NCBI GenBank assembly: GCA_030691775.1
Contig: JAUYDN010000034.1
Coordinates: 1 to 12,056 of the forward strand
Source: Dehalococcoidia bacterium
GTDB lineage: Bacteria > Chloroflexota > Dehalococcoidia > Dehalococcoidales > Fen-1064
Reading direction: 5' to 3'
DNA length: 12,056 nt
A program made the position numbers and the translations under genes. This document shows positions 1 to 6,107 of this stretch, in pieces. The first letter of the stretch is position 1, and each line of letters opens with the position of its first letter. The notes beneath the pieces are model-generated. The model was given only the letters and a program-made list of their open reading frames with translations, was not told where the DNA came from and did not search any database.

Positions 1-36
1 AAGCAAGATGACCGCCAACTTGCACAAGGGAGTTGA
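1..36 (+). CDS. Possible 3' tail of an upstream gene (very uncertain)
   Basis: Frame 1 is open from the window edge to a TGA at 34-36 and would encode the last 11 residues of a protein entering from the left (ending LAQGS). A second frame stays open to about position 111, but there it reads straight through palindromic repeats, which argues against it. Eleven codons are too few to identify a product or prove coding. The stop codon falls in the left arm of the hairpin at 33-58, an arrangement often seen where a repeat lies just after a gene. Confidence 0.2.
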   Translation, partial: KQDDRQLAQGS

Positions 37-58
37 GAGGGGCGTCAGCCCCTCTCAA
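33..58. repeat. Perfect 11-bp stem hairpin
   Basis: TTGAGAGGGGC (33-43) pairs exactly with GCCCCTCTCAA (48-58) around a 4-base loop. No T-tract follows on either strand, so it does not look like an intrinsic terminator; it is more like a REP-type palindrome. A second hairpin follows 10 bases later. Confidence 0.7.
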
Positions 59-68
59 AAGAGTTCTT

Positions 69-90
69 CCCCTTCTCTGCGGAGAAGGGG
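69..90. repeat. Perfect 9-bp stem hairpin
   Basis: CCCCTTCTC (69-77) and GAGAAGGGG (82-90) form a perfect 9-bp stem with the loop TGCG. It is adjacent to the 33-58 hairpin and lacks a downstream T-run, so I class it as a palindromic repeat and not a terminator. Confidence 0.7.
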
Positions 91-100
91 CAAGAGCCTG

Positions 101-119
101 CCCCGCACTTGATGCGGGG
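101..119. repeat. CTTGA-loop palindrome, copy 1
   Basis: Stem CCCCGCA / TGCGGGG with loop CTTGA. It belongs to a dispersed family in this window that keeps the CTTGA/TCAAG loop while the stem changes in a compensated way (compare 2105-2123, 2128-2146, 6894-6912, 9111-9127). Confidence 0.7.
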
Positions 120-285
120 GGATGAGGCGCTGTGTAAGAACTGGCATCTTTTATTCAGAATTGTAAAGCTGTTATTGAGACACCACACTAGTGGAGAGAG
201 GGGATAAAGGGGTGAGTCGCTGTGTATAAACTGACGAGGCTGATATCGCATAGTAACCGGTTTTCTGGATACCAGCCGGAGTTTA

Positions 286-305
286 CCCCGTACTCTGATA
301 CGGGG
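286..305. repeat. CTTGA-loop palindrome, variant copy
   Basis: Stem CCCCGTA (286-292) / TACGGGG (299-305) around a 6-base loop CTCTGA, one base longer than in the other copies. It is followed by GCTGGAAT, a half of the other repeat type (ATTCCAG...), so two repeat families are interleaved here. Confidence 0.6.
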
Positions 306-369
306 CTGGAATCAGTCATGCCGATTACATCGGCACCACGAAGTATGAAAAACCCTGCCCTTCTTTGTC

Positions 370-449
370 ATTCCCGACCCCGCAACTAGTCTCGACTGAA
401 TCGGGATGGCGATGAAGTCGCTCATGCGGGGCAGGCTCTAAGCGGGAAT
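370..449. repeat. Nested palindrome
   Basis: Outer arms ATTCCCG (370-376) and CGGGAAT (443-449) enclose inner arms CCCCGCA (378-384) and TGCGGGG (425-431). The inner arms match the stem of the palindrome at 101-119 but are separated by 40 bases, as if a compact hairpin had been opened by an insertion. Confidence 0.5.
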
Positions 450-473
450 CCAAACGTATTTCTCTTCTTCTGG

Positions 474-493
474 ATTCCAGTCTGCACTGGAAT
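474..493. repeat. ATTCCAG-type hairpin, copy 1
   Basis: ATTCCAGT (474-481) / ACTGGAAT (486-493), perfect 8-bp stem with a 4-base loop CTGC. A second copy at 9072-9091 has ATTCCAGC/GCTGGAAT, a compensated change at the stem base next to the loop. Flanking GG and GAC are typical of repeats of this shape seen in many bacterial genomes. Confidence 0.7.
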
Positions 494-586
494 GACATTT
501 TTGAGTGGTTAATAGTATTTCCATAGTAATGACAAGGGAGTTATTGGTTGTTACCTCTCGTATTTTCTATGTAAAGTCTGCTAATA

Positions 587-592
587 AAGGAG
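587..592 (+). promoter_or_regulatory. Ribosome binding site favouring GTG 602
   Basis: AAGGAG ends directly before the ATG at 593, leaving no spacer. The in-frame GTG at 602 would have 9 bases, which is a normal distance. This site therefore supports a start three codons later than the longest reading frame. Confidence 0.5.
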
Positions 593-2053
593 ATGTTAAA
601 GGTGGTAATACAAAGCAAAGAGAAATCCCCTGATTTAATACCCTTGAAAGACCTGGCTGAGAAAGCTGGTGTGGAACCTAAAAAAGCCCGATACATTCTA
701 AGAAAATTGCGTTATCGAGGCGAAAATAAAAAGTACCAACGTTGGATGTTCCAACCAGGCGAGGCAGACGAAGTGGTGAACCTGTTAAAAAACTATAAAA
801 GAGACAAAGCCAAAAGACCGGACGACGTGGGAATGTCGCAGGAGCGGCTGGGTAGAATCCGCATCGCCATGCAGAGGTATGTAGATAAGAAACTGGTGCC
901 GGGCGTGGTCACGCTCGTAGCGCGGAATGGTAAAGTGGTGCACCTGGATGCGGTGGGACAACGTTATCCGGAAGCGGGTACGCCCATGCAGACGGATACC
1001 GTTTTCCGCATCGCCTCCATGACCAAGCCCATTACCTCCGTTGCCCTGATGATGCTTTACGAGGAGGGGCATTTCCTCCTTTCCGACCCTGTGAGTAAGT
1101 GGATTCCGGAGTTCGCCGACCCGAAAGTCGCCGTTCGTCTGCCGCCAGATGAGTTGCGCAGTGAGACGTATAATCTTGCCGGGACGCCCATCAAGCTGAT
1201 TCCTGCCAACCGCCCTATCACTATAAGGCACTTGCTCACTCACACTGCTGGTTTCGGCAGACAACCGCGGGGCATCAGCCTGCCAGAATTCGCGAAAGTC
1301 AACGAGCGGCAAAGCCCCAACGAGACCATCGGAGATTTCGTGAAACGGTATGCTAAAGTACCGCTCAACCACCATCCCGGGGAGGCATGGGACTACTCCC
1401 GCGCCACGTGTGTGGTCGGGCATCTCGTGGAGATTATCTCGGGAATGACGCTCGACGAGTTCTTCCGCGAGCGGATTTTCAAACCGCTGAATATGACGGA
1501 TACCCATTTCTTCTTGCCCGCGGAAAAGCTCGACCGGTTTGCCGCCTGTTACACGCCGGACAAAGACCTGAGCATCAAGCTGATGGATGCTCCCACTCCG
1601 GAGAGCCGTTTCGTCAAAGAACCGCACACCTATTTCATGGGCTCGGGCGGACTCGTCTCCACCGCGCGGGACTATTTCCGATTCTACCAGGCATTGCTCA
1701 ATGGCGGACAGCTCGATGGCGCCCGTATCATCGGCAGGAAGACCATCGAGCTGATGACCGCCAACCACACGGGAGATTTACCGCTCTGGTTGCCGGGGCC
1801 CTGGAGCGGTTTCGGACTGGGCTTTGCCATCGTCAAAAACACCGACCACGTAAACACCCTCATGAGCTTGCACCAGGGACCATCGACATGGTCGTTGGGG
1901 AGCTATTCGTGGGGTGGGGCGTTCTGTACATACGCGTGGGTAGACCCGAAAGAAAAAGTAATCGGCATCGTGATGACGCAGGTGAGCCCGTACACGCACC
2001 TCAATATCCGCCAGGAGTTCGTTGGGCTGGCATACCAGGCGTTGGTGGACTGA
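593..2053 (+). CDS. Serine hydrolase, class C beta-lactamase/esterase family, with N-terminal HTH-like extension
   Basis: Probable cytoplasmic serine hydrolase of the beta-lactamase/EstB-like esterase family; the natural substrate is unknown and resistance should not be assumed. From the ATG at 593 it is 486 residues. Visible motifs are S-x-x-K at S142-M-T-K145 (nucleophile and base), the Y-S motif at Y268-S269 in WDYSR, and W-G-G at 440-442, which replaces the KTG box in many esterase-type members. There is no signal peptide. The catalytic domain begins near M81 (ATG at 833), where family members usually start. Residues 1-80 are extra: a lysine- and arginine-rich segment with an HTH-like stretch (LKDLAEKAGVEPKKARYIL, about 18-36). 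GC content is about 43% in 601-780 and about 58% in 1381-1560, suggesting a chimera. The Shine-Dalgarno AAGGAG touches the ATG at 593 with no spacer, so GTG at 602 (9-base spacer) may be the real start. Confidence 0.85.
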   Translation: MLKVVIQSKEKSPDLIPLKDLAEKAGVEPKKARYILRKLRYRGENKKYQRWMFQPGEADEVVNLLKNYKRDKAKRPDDVGMSQERLGRIRIAMQRYVDKKLVPGVVTLVARNGKVVHLDAVGQRYPEAGTPMQTDTVFRIASMTKPITSVALMMLYEEGHFLLSDPVSKWIPEFADPKVAVRLPPDELRSETYNLAGTPIKLIPANRPITIRHLLTHTAGFGRQPRGISLPEFAKVNERQSPNETIGDFVKRYAKVPLNHHPGEAWDYSRATCVVGHLVEIISGMTLDEFFRERIFKPLNMTDTHFFLPAEKLDRFAACYTPDKDLSIKLMDAPTPESRFVKEPHTYFMGSGGLVSTARDYFRFYQALLNGGQLDGARIIGRKTIELMTANHTGDLPLWLPGPWSGFGLGFAIVKNTDHVNTLMSLHQGPSTWSLGSYSWGGAFCTYAWVDPKEKVIGIVMTQVSPYTHLNIRQEFVGLAYQALVD

Positions 2054-2083
2054 GGTAACAGTACGAGCCTGTCATTGCGAGGA

Positions 2084-2102
2084 ATCCCGATGGAATCGGG
2101 AT
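2084..2102. repeat. 8-bp stem palindrome in left arm of the GIY-YIG unit
   Basis: ATCCCGAT (2084-2091) / ATCGGGAT (2095-2102) with the loop GGA. The first possible ATG of the downstream reading frame (2101) lies in its right arm. Confidence 0.6.
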
Positions 2103-2104
2103 GA

Positions 2105-2150
2105 CCCCGTATCAAGTACGGGGCAGGCCCCGTATCAGGTACGGGGCAGG
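2105..2150. repeat. Tandem duplication of a 23-bp TCAAG-loop palindrome unit
   Basis: Two head-to-tail units, 2105-2127 and 2128-2150, differ at one base. Each contains CCCCGTATCA(A or G)GTACGGGG followed by CAGG. The first copy is the reverse-orientation form of the hairpin at 6894-6912. Both stems are perfect 7-bp pairs. Confidence 0.75.
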
Positions 2151-2169
2151 CTGTGGCAATCTGAAACCG

Positions 2170-2463
2170 ATGAGAGCCGACAGACAGTACTACGTGTACA
2201 TTATGACCAACGCCAAACATACCGTGCTCTACACGGGTGTTACAAATAACTTGATAAGAAGAGTCTGGGAGCACAAAGAAAAACTAGTTGACGGCTTCAC
2301 AAAGAAATATCATGTTGATATGCTAATGTACTATGAAACATTTGCAGATGTGAGGGAGGCAATCGCCCGGGAAAAACACATTAAATCAGGTTCAAGGCAC
2401 GTCAAAGTAGCGTTGATAAACTATGTGAATCCTGAATGGCGGGACTTGTACGGAGAGCTTTAG
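2170..2463 (+). CDS. Small GIY-YIG endonuclease-domain protein (UPF0213/YhbQ-like)
   Basis: Stand-alone GIY-YIG nuclease domain of 97 residues, a size normal for the UPF0213 type. GIY-YIG domains cleave DNA with one metal ion; this small subfamily has no firmly known cellular role. Visible elements are YVY at 8-10 (GIY strand), YTG at 21-23 (YIG strand), R31 and H35 on the first helix, and E68 in AREKHIK, the expected metal-binding glutamate; the C-terminal NPEWRDL motif is also typical. I chose ATG 2170 because the 23 extra residues of the longer frame (ATG 2101) are translated palindrome. No good ribosome site precedes either start. The gene fills the inverted-repeat unit 2069-2502, suggesting that the nuclease may act on, or spread with, the repeats. 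It is unrelated in function to its neighbours. Confidence 0.85.
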   Translation: MRADRQYYVYIMTNAKHTVLYTGVTNNLIRRVWEHKEKLVDGFTKKYHVDMLMYYETFADVREAIAREKHIKSGSRHVKVALINYVNPEWRDLYGEL

Positions 2464-2546
2464 ATTACCGCGTCCCATTGACATCGGGACTCGCAATGAC
2501 AGAATGGAATAATACTTTCCATAACTATTTTGTAACCGGATTTAAC
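2464..2546. other. Intergenic stretch after the GIY-YIG gene
   Basis: Contains the right terminal repeat of the GIY-YIG unit, including a GTCCC/GGGAC pair at 2472-2490, followed by AT-rich sequence leading to the promoter at 2547. No gene seen. Confidence 0.5.
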
Positions 2547-2576
2547 TTGTCAAACCATTTTGTGTAGTGGTACAAT
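2547..2576 (+). promoter_or_regulatory. Sigma70-type promoter for the redox operon
   Basis: TTGTCA (2547-2552) and TACAAT (2571-2576) are separated by 18 bases; each box has one mismatch to consensus. Transcription would begin near 2583, about 85 bases before the first start codon. It is the only good promoter seen upstream of the five-gene operon. Confidence 0.55.
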
Positions 2577-2668
2577 GCAGTCGTTTCTTCTTTGACCCGA
2601 TTTCCCGCTAAATGTTAGAATCAGAGTAGGAATAAGTCAAGACCCTTACCAGGAGGAGGCGCTAAGGA

Positions 2669-4237
2669 ATGGCGATAAAAGAGACTTATTACAGCCAGGC
2701 AAGAAAATCAAAAACGCCGGCATTCGTTCACCAGGAGCGTTGCTGGCCGCAACTGGATAAATATTCCCCCTGCGAAGCCGCCTGTCCTCTCCAAATGGAC
2801 GTCCCCGGCTATGTCATCGCAATCGCTGAAGGCAATGTGAAAAAGTCGCTGGCAATCATCCGTGAAACCAATCCCCTCCCCTCCGTCTGCGGTCGTGTCT
2901 GTCACCACCCCTGCGAGACGGACTGTAACCGCAAAGTCGTGGATGCCCCGATTGCCATCGAAGCGCTGAAGCAGTACGCCGTGGACTGGGCACAGGAAGA
3001 ACGACCGCAACCCGTCCCGATGACAAAGATGGCAAAGGTGGCAATTATCGGGTCTGGACCCGCCGGCTTGACCGCCGCCCACGACCTGGTGCGCAAAGGT
3101 TATGGCGTTTCCATTTTTGAATCTACGCTAGTAGCCGGTGGCATCCTCACCTCGTCAATCCCGGACTTTATCCTCTCCAAAGAGTCCGTCCAGAAAGACA
3201 TCGATTATATCAAGGCGCTCGGCGTGCAGATTCATACGGGTGTTACCGTGGGTAGAGACATCAGCGTGGAGGCGTTACGGATTAACGGTTTCAGAGCCAT
3301 TCTTATGGCAGTGGGTTTCCAGAAGAGCGCGCTGTTGAAAATACCCGGCGCGGATTTACCGGGAATCACACCAGCGCTGGACTACCTGAAGGAAGCGAAA
3401 CGCGGTTTTATGAGACCCTATACCGGCAGGGTGTGGGTCATCGGTGGTGGAGCTGTGGCGATGGACTGTGCCCGCACCGCGCTGAGAAATGGTGCTTTTG
3501 AAGTGCACCTCGCCTGCCTGGAATCGCGTGAGAATATGCCGGCTTTCGCCTGGGAAATTGAAGCCGCCGAGCGTGAAGGCGTGCGTATTCACTGTGGACT
3601 TTCGCCGCAGGAGTTCACCACTAAGACTGGCGGACGCGTCAGCGGTATCTGTTTTAAGCGGGTCGCTTCCACCTCCCTGGACGGCGACGGGCGTATCTCG
3701 TGGACGTACGCTGAAGGTACCGGTTGTGAAATGGCAATCGAGACCGATGCTATCATCGTTGCTATCGGCCAGCAGGCTGACCGGGAGAAATTACCCGATG
3801 AATTCAAGCTCAACCGCCGCGGTGCTGTCGCCATTAACGCTGGCACCGGTGAAACAGGGATGCCCGGTGTTTTTGCCGCAGGTGATGTTGCCGGTAACGG
3901 CCGCACCGTGAGCGAATCGATGGCAGCGGGCAGAAAAGCGGCGGTATCTATCGACCAGTACATCAGCGGGCAACCCATCACTGCCCGCAACGATAATCAC
4001 GGCGTCATCTATGTGGAGCCGGAAGACGTGCCGGGTTACTTCGTGCGGCGGGACCGCTGGGAAGTACCGCAATTGCTCACCCGGCAGGCAGTGAAAACCA
4101 CCCGAGAGGTAACTCTCGGATATGCGCCCTGGCAGGCGGTAGAAGAAGCCAGGCGCTGTCTCAACTGCCGGATGTGCGCCAACTGCGTCTTCGAACGCGG
4201 ACAGCTCTGTTATGAAACAGCAATGAGACTGTTATAA
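2669..4237 (+). CDS. GltD-like FAD/NAD(P)-dependent oxidoreductase with N- and C-terminal Fe-S motifs
   Basis: Flavoprotein of the glutamate synthase small-subunit family (522 residues), expected to move electrons between NAD(P)H, FAD and [4Fe-4S] clusters in the cytoplasm. The N-terminal Fer4_20-type region has cysteines at 35, 39, 74, 78, 82 and 86. The FAD-binding Rossmann motif GSGPAG is at 128-133. A second dinucleotide fold, probably for NAD(P)H, starts at GGGAVAMD (259-266), and the FAD-contacting AAGDVAGNGRTV lies around 403-414. An additional C-terminal Cys cluster, C497-x2-C500-x2-C503-x2-C506 with C514, could hold another cluster and is absent from plain GltD. No gltB/large subunit is nearby, so a glutamate synthase role is unlikely; family members of this kind serve as NAD(P)H:ferredoxin-type modules. 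ATG 2669 is preceded by AGGAGGAGG (2651-2659), 9 bases away. First gene of the operon. Confidence 0.9.
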   Translation: MAIKETYYSQARKSKTPAFVHQERCWPQLDKYSPCEAACPLQMDVPGYVIAIAEGNVKKSLAIIRETNPLPSVCGRVCHHPCETDCNRKVVDAPIAIEALKQYAVDWAQEERPQPVPMTKMAKVAIIGSGPAGLTAAHDLVRKGYGVSIFESTLVAGGILTSSIPDFILSKESVQKDIDYIKALGVQIHTGVTVGRDISVEALRINGFRAILMAVGFQKSALLKIPGADLPGITPALDYLKEAKRGFMRPYTGRVWVIGGGAVAMDCARTALRNGAFEVHLACLESRENMPAFAWEIEAAEREGVRIHCGLSPQEFTTKTGGRVSGICFKRVASTSLDGDGRISWTYAEGTGCEMAIETDAIIVAIGQQADREKLPDEFKLNRRGAVAINAGTGETGMPGVFAAGDVAGNGRTVSESMAAGRKAAVSIDQYISGQPITARNDNHGVIYVEPEDVPGYFVRRDRWEVPQLLTRQAVKTTREVTLGYAPWQAVEEARRCLNCRMCANCVFERGQLCYETAMRLL

Positions 4238-4259
4238 TCTCGGAATCAGGAGGGAAGAG

Positions 4260-5102
4260 ATGTGTTTCTTATGCGAACAGTTCGGTGACCCCAAGCAAGA
4301 CAGCGGCCTCTGGTACTTGAACTCGGGTAACTACGCCCGGAACATGTACAAATTGCGGGCTCCCGGCGAGGGATTCAAGGGCGCGGATGCGGGTCTGGAG
4401 ACCGGCGCGCGGTCGGGACCCAGTATCGCCGACCTCATCAACGCCGCGGAGAAAGACGACTACGCCGAGTACACTAAAATCCAGAAGGCGATGCTCGCCC
4501 GCGGGCAGGGTAGTCAGGTGGTGCCGTTGAAAGACGCGGACAAGGTGCTGGAGCTAAGCTCGCCCATCGGGTTGATTGCCTGCATCTGCCGGAAAGACGC
4601 GCGCGCCATCGACGAGCGCAACGAGCTTGAATACACCTGTATGGGTATGGGCGTCGGCATGCTCAAGTGGGAGCGCTGGCCCGAACGCTATAAGGGCGGC
4701 GTCAAATTCGTCAACGTCGATGAGGCGAAAGAGTGGAACCACGAGATGGACCGCCGCGGCTTCGTGCATATCCTCATGCTGTTCGGGGCGCCTTTCATCG
4801 GCGGGTTCTGCCAGTGCGACTATCCGGACTGTGGTGCTCTGCGCAATGCCGTCGACTTCGGCGTCGGTCCCATCAAGGGGCACTATGTCGCCGTCGTCAA
4901 CTACGAAAAGTGTAACGGTTGCGGCATCTGCGCGCAGAGATGCCAGTGGGGTGCCCTTAAGTTCGAGGTCACTAACGAAAAAGCCAATATCGACCTGTTC
5001 AAGTGCTACGGTTGTGGCTTATGCGAGACCGGTTGCCCCAGGGGTGCCATAACTCTGCTGGACCGTTCCAGCGTTCCAGCTGTCGCGGAGGTTTGGAGAT
5101 GA
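4260..5102 (+). CDS. Ferredoxin-like protein: Cys-rich N-terminal domain plus two [4Fe-4S] motifs
   Basis: 280-residue iron-sulfur protein, probably an electron-carrying subunit for the upstream flavoprotein. Its C-terminal third has two ferredoxin motifs: C218-x2-C221-x2-C224-x3-C228 and C249-x2-C252-x2-C255-x3-C259-P. The first lacks the usual proline after the fourth Cys. The N-terminal 200 residues are not an ordinary ferredoxin: they begin MCFLCEQ (C2, C5) and carry ACICRK (C108, C110), C127, and CQCDYPDC (C184, C186, C191). Seven or eight extra cysteines could hold a further metal centre. No membrane segment is evident. The start ATG at 4260 follows AGGAGG (4248-4253), 22 bases after the previous stop, and the stop overlaps the next start (ATGA at 5099-5102), indicating translational coupling. 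Precise physiological partner unknown. Confidence 0.85.
   Translation: MCFLCEQFGDPKQDSGLWYLNSGNYARNMYKLRAPGEGFKGADAGLETGARSGPSIADLINAAEKDDYAEYTKIQKAMLARGQGSQVVPLKDADKVLELSSPIGLIACICRKDARAIDERNELEYTCMGMGVGMLKWERWPERYKGGVKFVNVDEAKEWNHEMDRRGFVHILMLFGAPFIGGFCQCDYPDCGALRNAVDFGVGPIKGHYVAVVNYEKCNGCGICAQRCQWGALKFEVTNEKANIDLFKCYGCGLCETGCPRGAITLLDRSSVPAVAEVWR
5087..5102 (+). promoter_or_regulatory. Ribosome site and ATGA stop/start overlap
   Basis: GGAGG at 5087-5091 lies 7 bases before ATG 5099. The ATGA at 5099-5102 is both the start of the small ferredoxin and the stop of the preceding gene. This site, rather than the upstream in-frame ATG at 5003, sets the start of the small ferredoxin. Confidence 0.75.
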
Positions 5103-5431
5103 CATATCCACTACCGATGGGAAGAAAATTCCCGAAAATAGCAATCGACTATACAAAATGTACGGTGCCTTTCCTATGCAAGAAATGCCTGCAGGTGTGC
5201 CCGATGGTGGTCTTTCACGTCACCCGGGTGATGTCCAAAGAGAGGCGGCTCGAAGAGATGGACCCGAGAATCGATGGCAACTACGTCCTGTACGCGCCGC
5301 GCCGGGACAAGTGCACCGTCTGCAACCTGTGCATCGAGGTCTGCCCGGTGAACGCCATCACAGTCGAGGTGCCCAAACCGGAGCGTCAGAAGGTCGAGAC
5401 CAAGGGTGTCCAGTGGGGACAGCAGGAGTAG
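5099..5431 (+). CDS. Small two-cluster ferredoxin-like protein
   Basis: A 110-residue ferredoxin-like subunit with two Cys clusters. The first, C21-x5-C27-x2-C30-x3-C34-P, has a widened first gap (x5 where x2 is normal), so its cluster geometry may differ. The second, C72-x2-C75-x2-C78-x3-C82-P, is a canonical [4Fe-4S] ferredoxin motif. About 37 residues, many charged, separate the two. It probably works with the neighbouring flavoprotein and larger ferredoxin as a small electron carrier in one complex. Start chosen from the ATGA overlap and its ribosome site; a longer frame from 5003 would run deep inside the preceding gene and is rejected. Thirty-one bases separate it from the next gene. 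Confidence 0.85.
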   Translation: MTYPLPMGRKFPKIAIDYTKCTVPFLCKKCLQVCPMVVFHVTRVMSKERRLEEMDPRIDGNYVLYAPRRDKCTVCNLCIEVCPVNAITVEVPKPERQKVETKGVQWGQQE

Positions 5432-5462
5432 CACTTCGCTAACTCAGTACAAGGAGGAAGAC

Positions 5463-6080
5463 ATGGCAGATTATTTTGTTGAACTGAAGAAACAACCTTA
5501 CCCCATGTTCACGGCGCCGAAACCATACTCTTTCGACCTGAACGAGGATATGGTCCAGATGCTCCGCGTCGACTTCAACCCGGACAAGGTTTCCGGCGCG
5601 CTTGTGGAAGCCATCAAGGGGAAGAAGGGCGATGAAGCGAAGAAAGCCGCGGAGACCTTCTTTAAGGATATGGGTGTCAAATGGATGCGGCGTACCATTC
5701 AGCTATCAGATGAATACCCCGACCGCACTATCGAGATGGTCATGGAGACCGTGGACCGCACCGGGAAACAGTTCATGCTCTTCCCGCACCTGATACAGCG
5801 CTATGTCGAGGTTGCTTACCTGGGGACACAGGACTTTCTCAAAGTGCCCATCACGCTGAACAACGTTGAGGTGCTTTCTTACCGTATCCCCAAGTGCGCG
5901 CTTTACAGGAAGATAGGAGAAAAAGCCGGTGAAGACTTCGCCAAACAGATGACCTGCAAGGGTTACTGCCTCGGCGCGCTGGCGACCATGCAGAAGCACA
6001 CCGGTGTCGATGTCATCATCGACCAGCCGGCGGAAACAGCAAAAGCAGGCTACTGCGAATTCTCGATGCGGAAGCTGTAA
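5463..6080 (+). CDS. Unassigned four-cysteine protein, weakly ATC-hydrolase/V4R-like
   Basis: A soluble 205-residue protein whose family I cannot fix. The C-terminal part, with C145, C165-x3-C169 and C198 in GYCEFSM, resembles the L-2-amino-thiazoline-4-carboxylic acid hydrolase-like or V4R-type pattern that ends in a Gly-x-Cys-x-Phe strand; this is recollection of a pattern, not a search result. Four cysteines could bind a metal or cluster or form a redox-active site. The N-terminal half is helical and charged, without a recognisable motif. AAGGAGG (5451-5457) stands 5 bases before ATG 5463, a clear start; the longer frame from 5406 is rejected. Its position between ferredoxin and SDR genes suggests a catalytic or substrate-binding part for the same pathway. 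Confidence 0.75.
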   Translation: MADYFVELKKQPYPMFTAPKPYSFDLNEDMVQMLRVDFNPDKVSGALVEAIKGKKGDEAKKAAETFFKDMGVKWMRRTIQLSDEYPDRTIEMVMETVDRTGKQFMLFPHLIQRYVEVAYLGTQDFLKVPITLNNVEVLSYRIPKCALYRKIGEKAGEDFAKQMTCKGYCLGALATMQKHTGVDVIIDQPAETAKAGYCEFSMRKL

Positions 6081-6107
6081 AGCATCCCGGACAATCAGGG
6101 AAAACCG

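Larger units (their letters stand above)
37..586. other. Gene-poor, repeat-rich intergenic region
   Basis: I see no convincing gene here. The stretch holds several palindromes, listed separately, and an imperfect direct repeat of about 22 bp at 124-145 and 214-235 (18 of 22 positions match), each copy preceded by a G-run. Short open frames in it read through the palindromes and have no supported start or ribosome site. No clear promoter for the gene at 593 could be assigned; weak sigma70-like boxes are present but unconvincing. Confidence 0.6.
2069..2502. mobile_element. Inverted-repeat-bounded unit carrying a GIY-YIG gene
   Basis: CTGTCATTGCGAG (2069-2081) and CTCGCAATGACAG (2490-2502) are perfect 13-bp inverted ends. 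Further in, GGCAATCT (2155-2162) and AGATTACC (2462-2469) form a second inverted pair with one mismatch. The space between holds the GIY-YIG gene and almost nothing else: its stop codon lies in the right repeat. The left arm also contains an 8-bp palindrome (2084-2102) and a tandem 23-bp duplication (2105-2150). I saw no target-site duplication outside the ends. It could be a mobile unit, or two ordinary repeats that flank a gene by chance. The first is inference. Confidence 0.45.

Noticed and set aside
33..58. Intrinsic terminator at the window start
   Set aside because: The stem is perfect but no T-run follows it on either strand.
785..1768. Long minus-strand open frame opposite the serine hydrolase
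   Set aside because: It is antisense to a gene with clear SxxK, YS and WGG motifs, shows no family resemblance, and is best explained by the codon bias of the GC-rich plus-strand gene.
593..2053. Antibiotic-resistance beta-lactamase
   Set aside because: It has no signal peptide, and WGG replaces KTG as in esterase-like members; resistance cannot be claimed from the fold.
2101..2150. CRISPR array
   Set aside because: There are only two head-to-tail palindrome units with no spacers between them; nothing in the window has the repeat-spacer pattern or cas genes.
2669..4237. Glutamate synthase small subunit (gltD)
   Set aside because: The fold matches, but there is no large subunit nearby, there is an additional C-terminal Cys cluster, and the neighbours are ferredoxin-like proteins.
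5003..5098. Longer form of the small ferredoxin
   Set aside because: The extra residues overlap the preceding ferredoxin gene in its second cluster region, while a ribosome site and ATGA overlap support ATG 5099.
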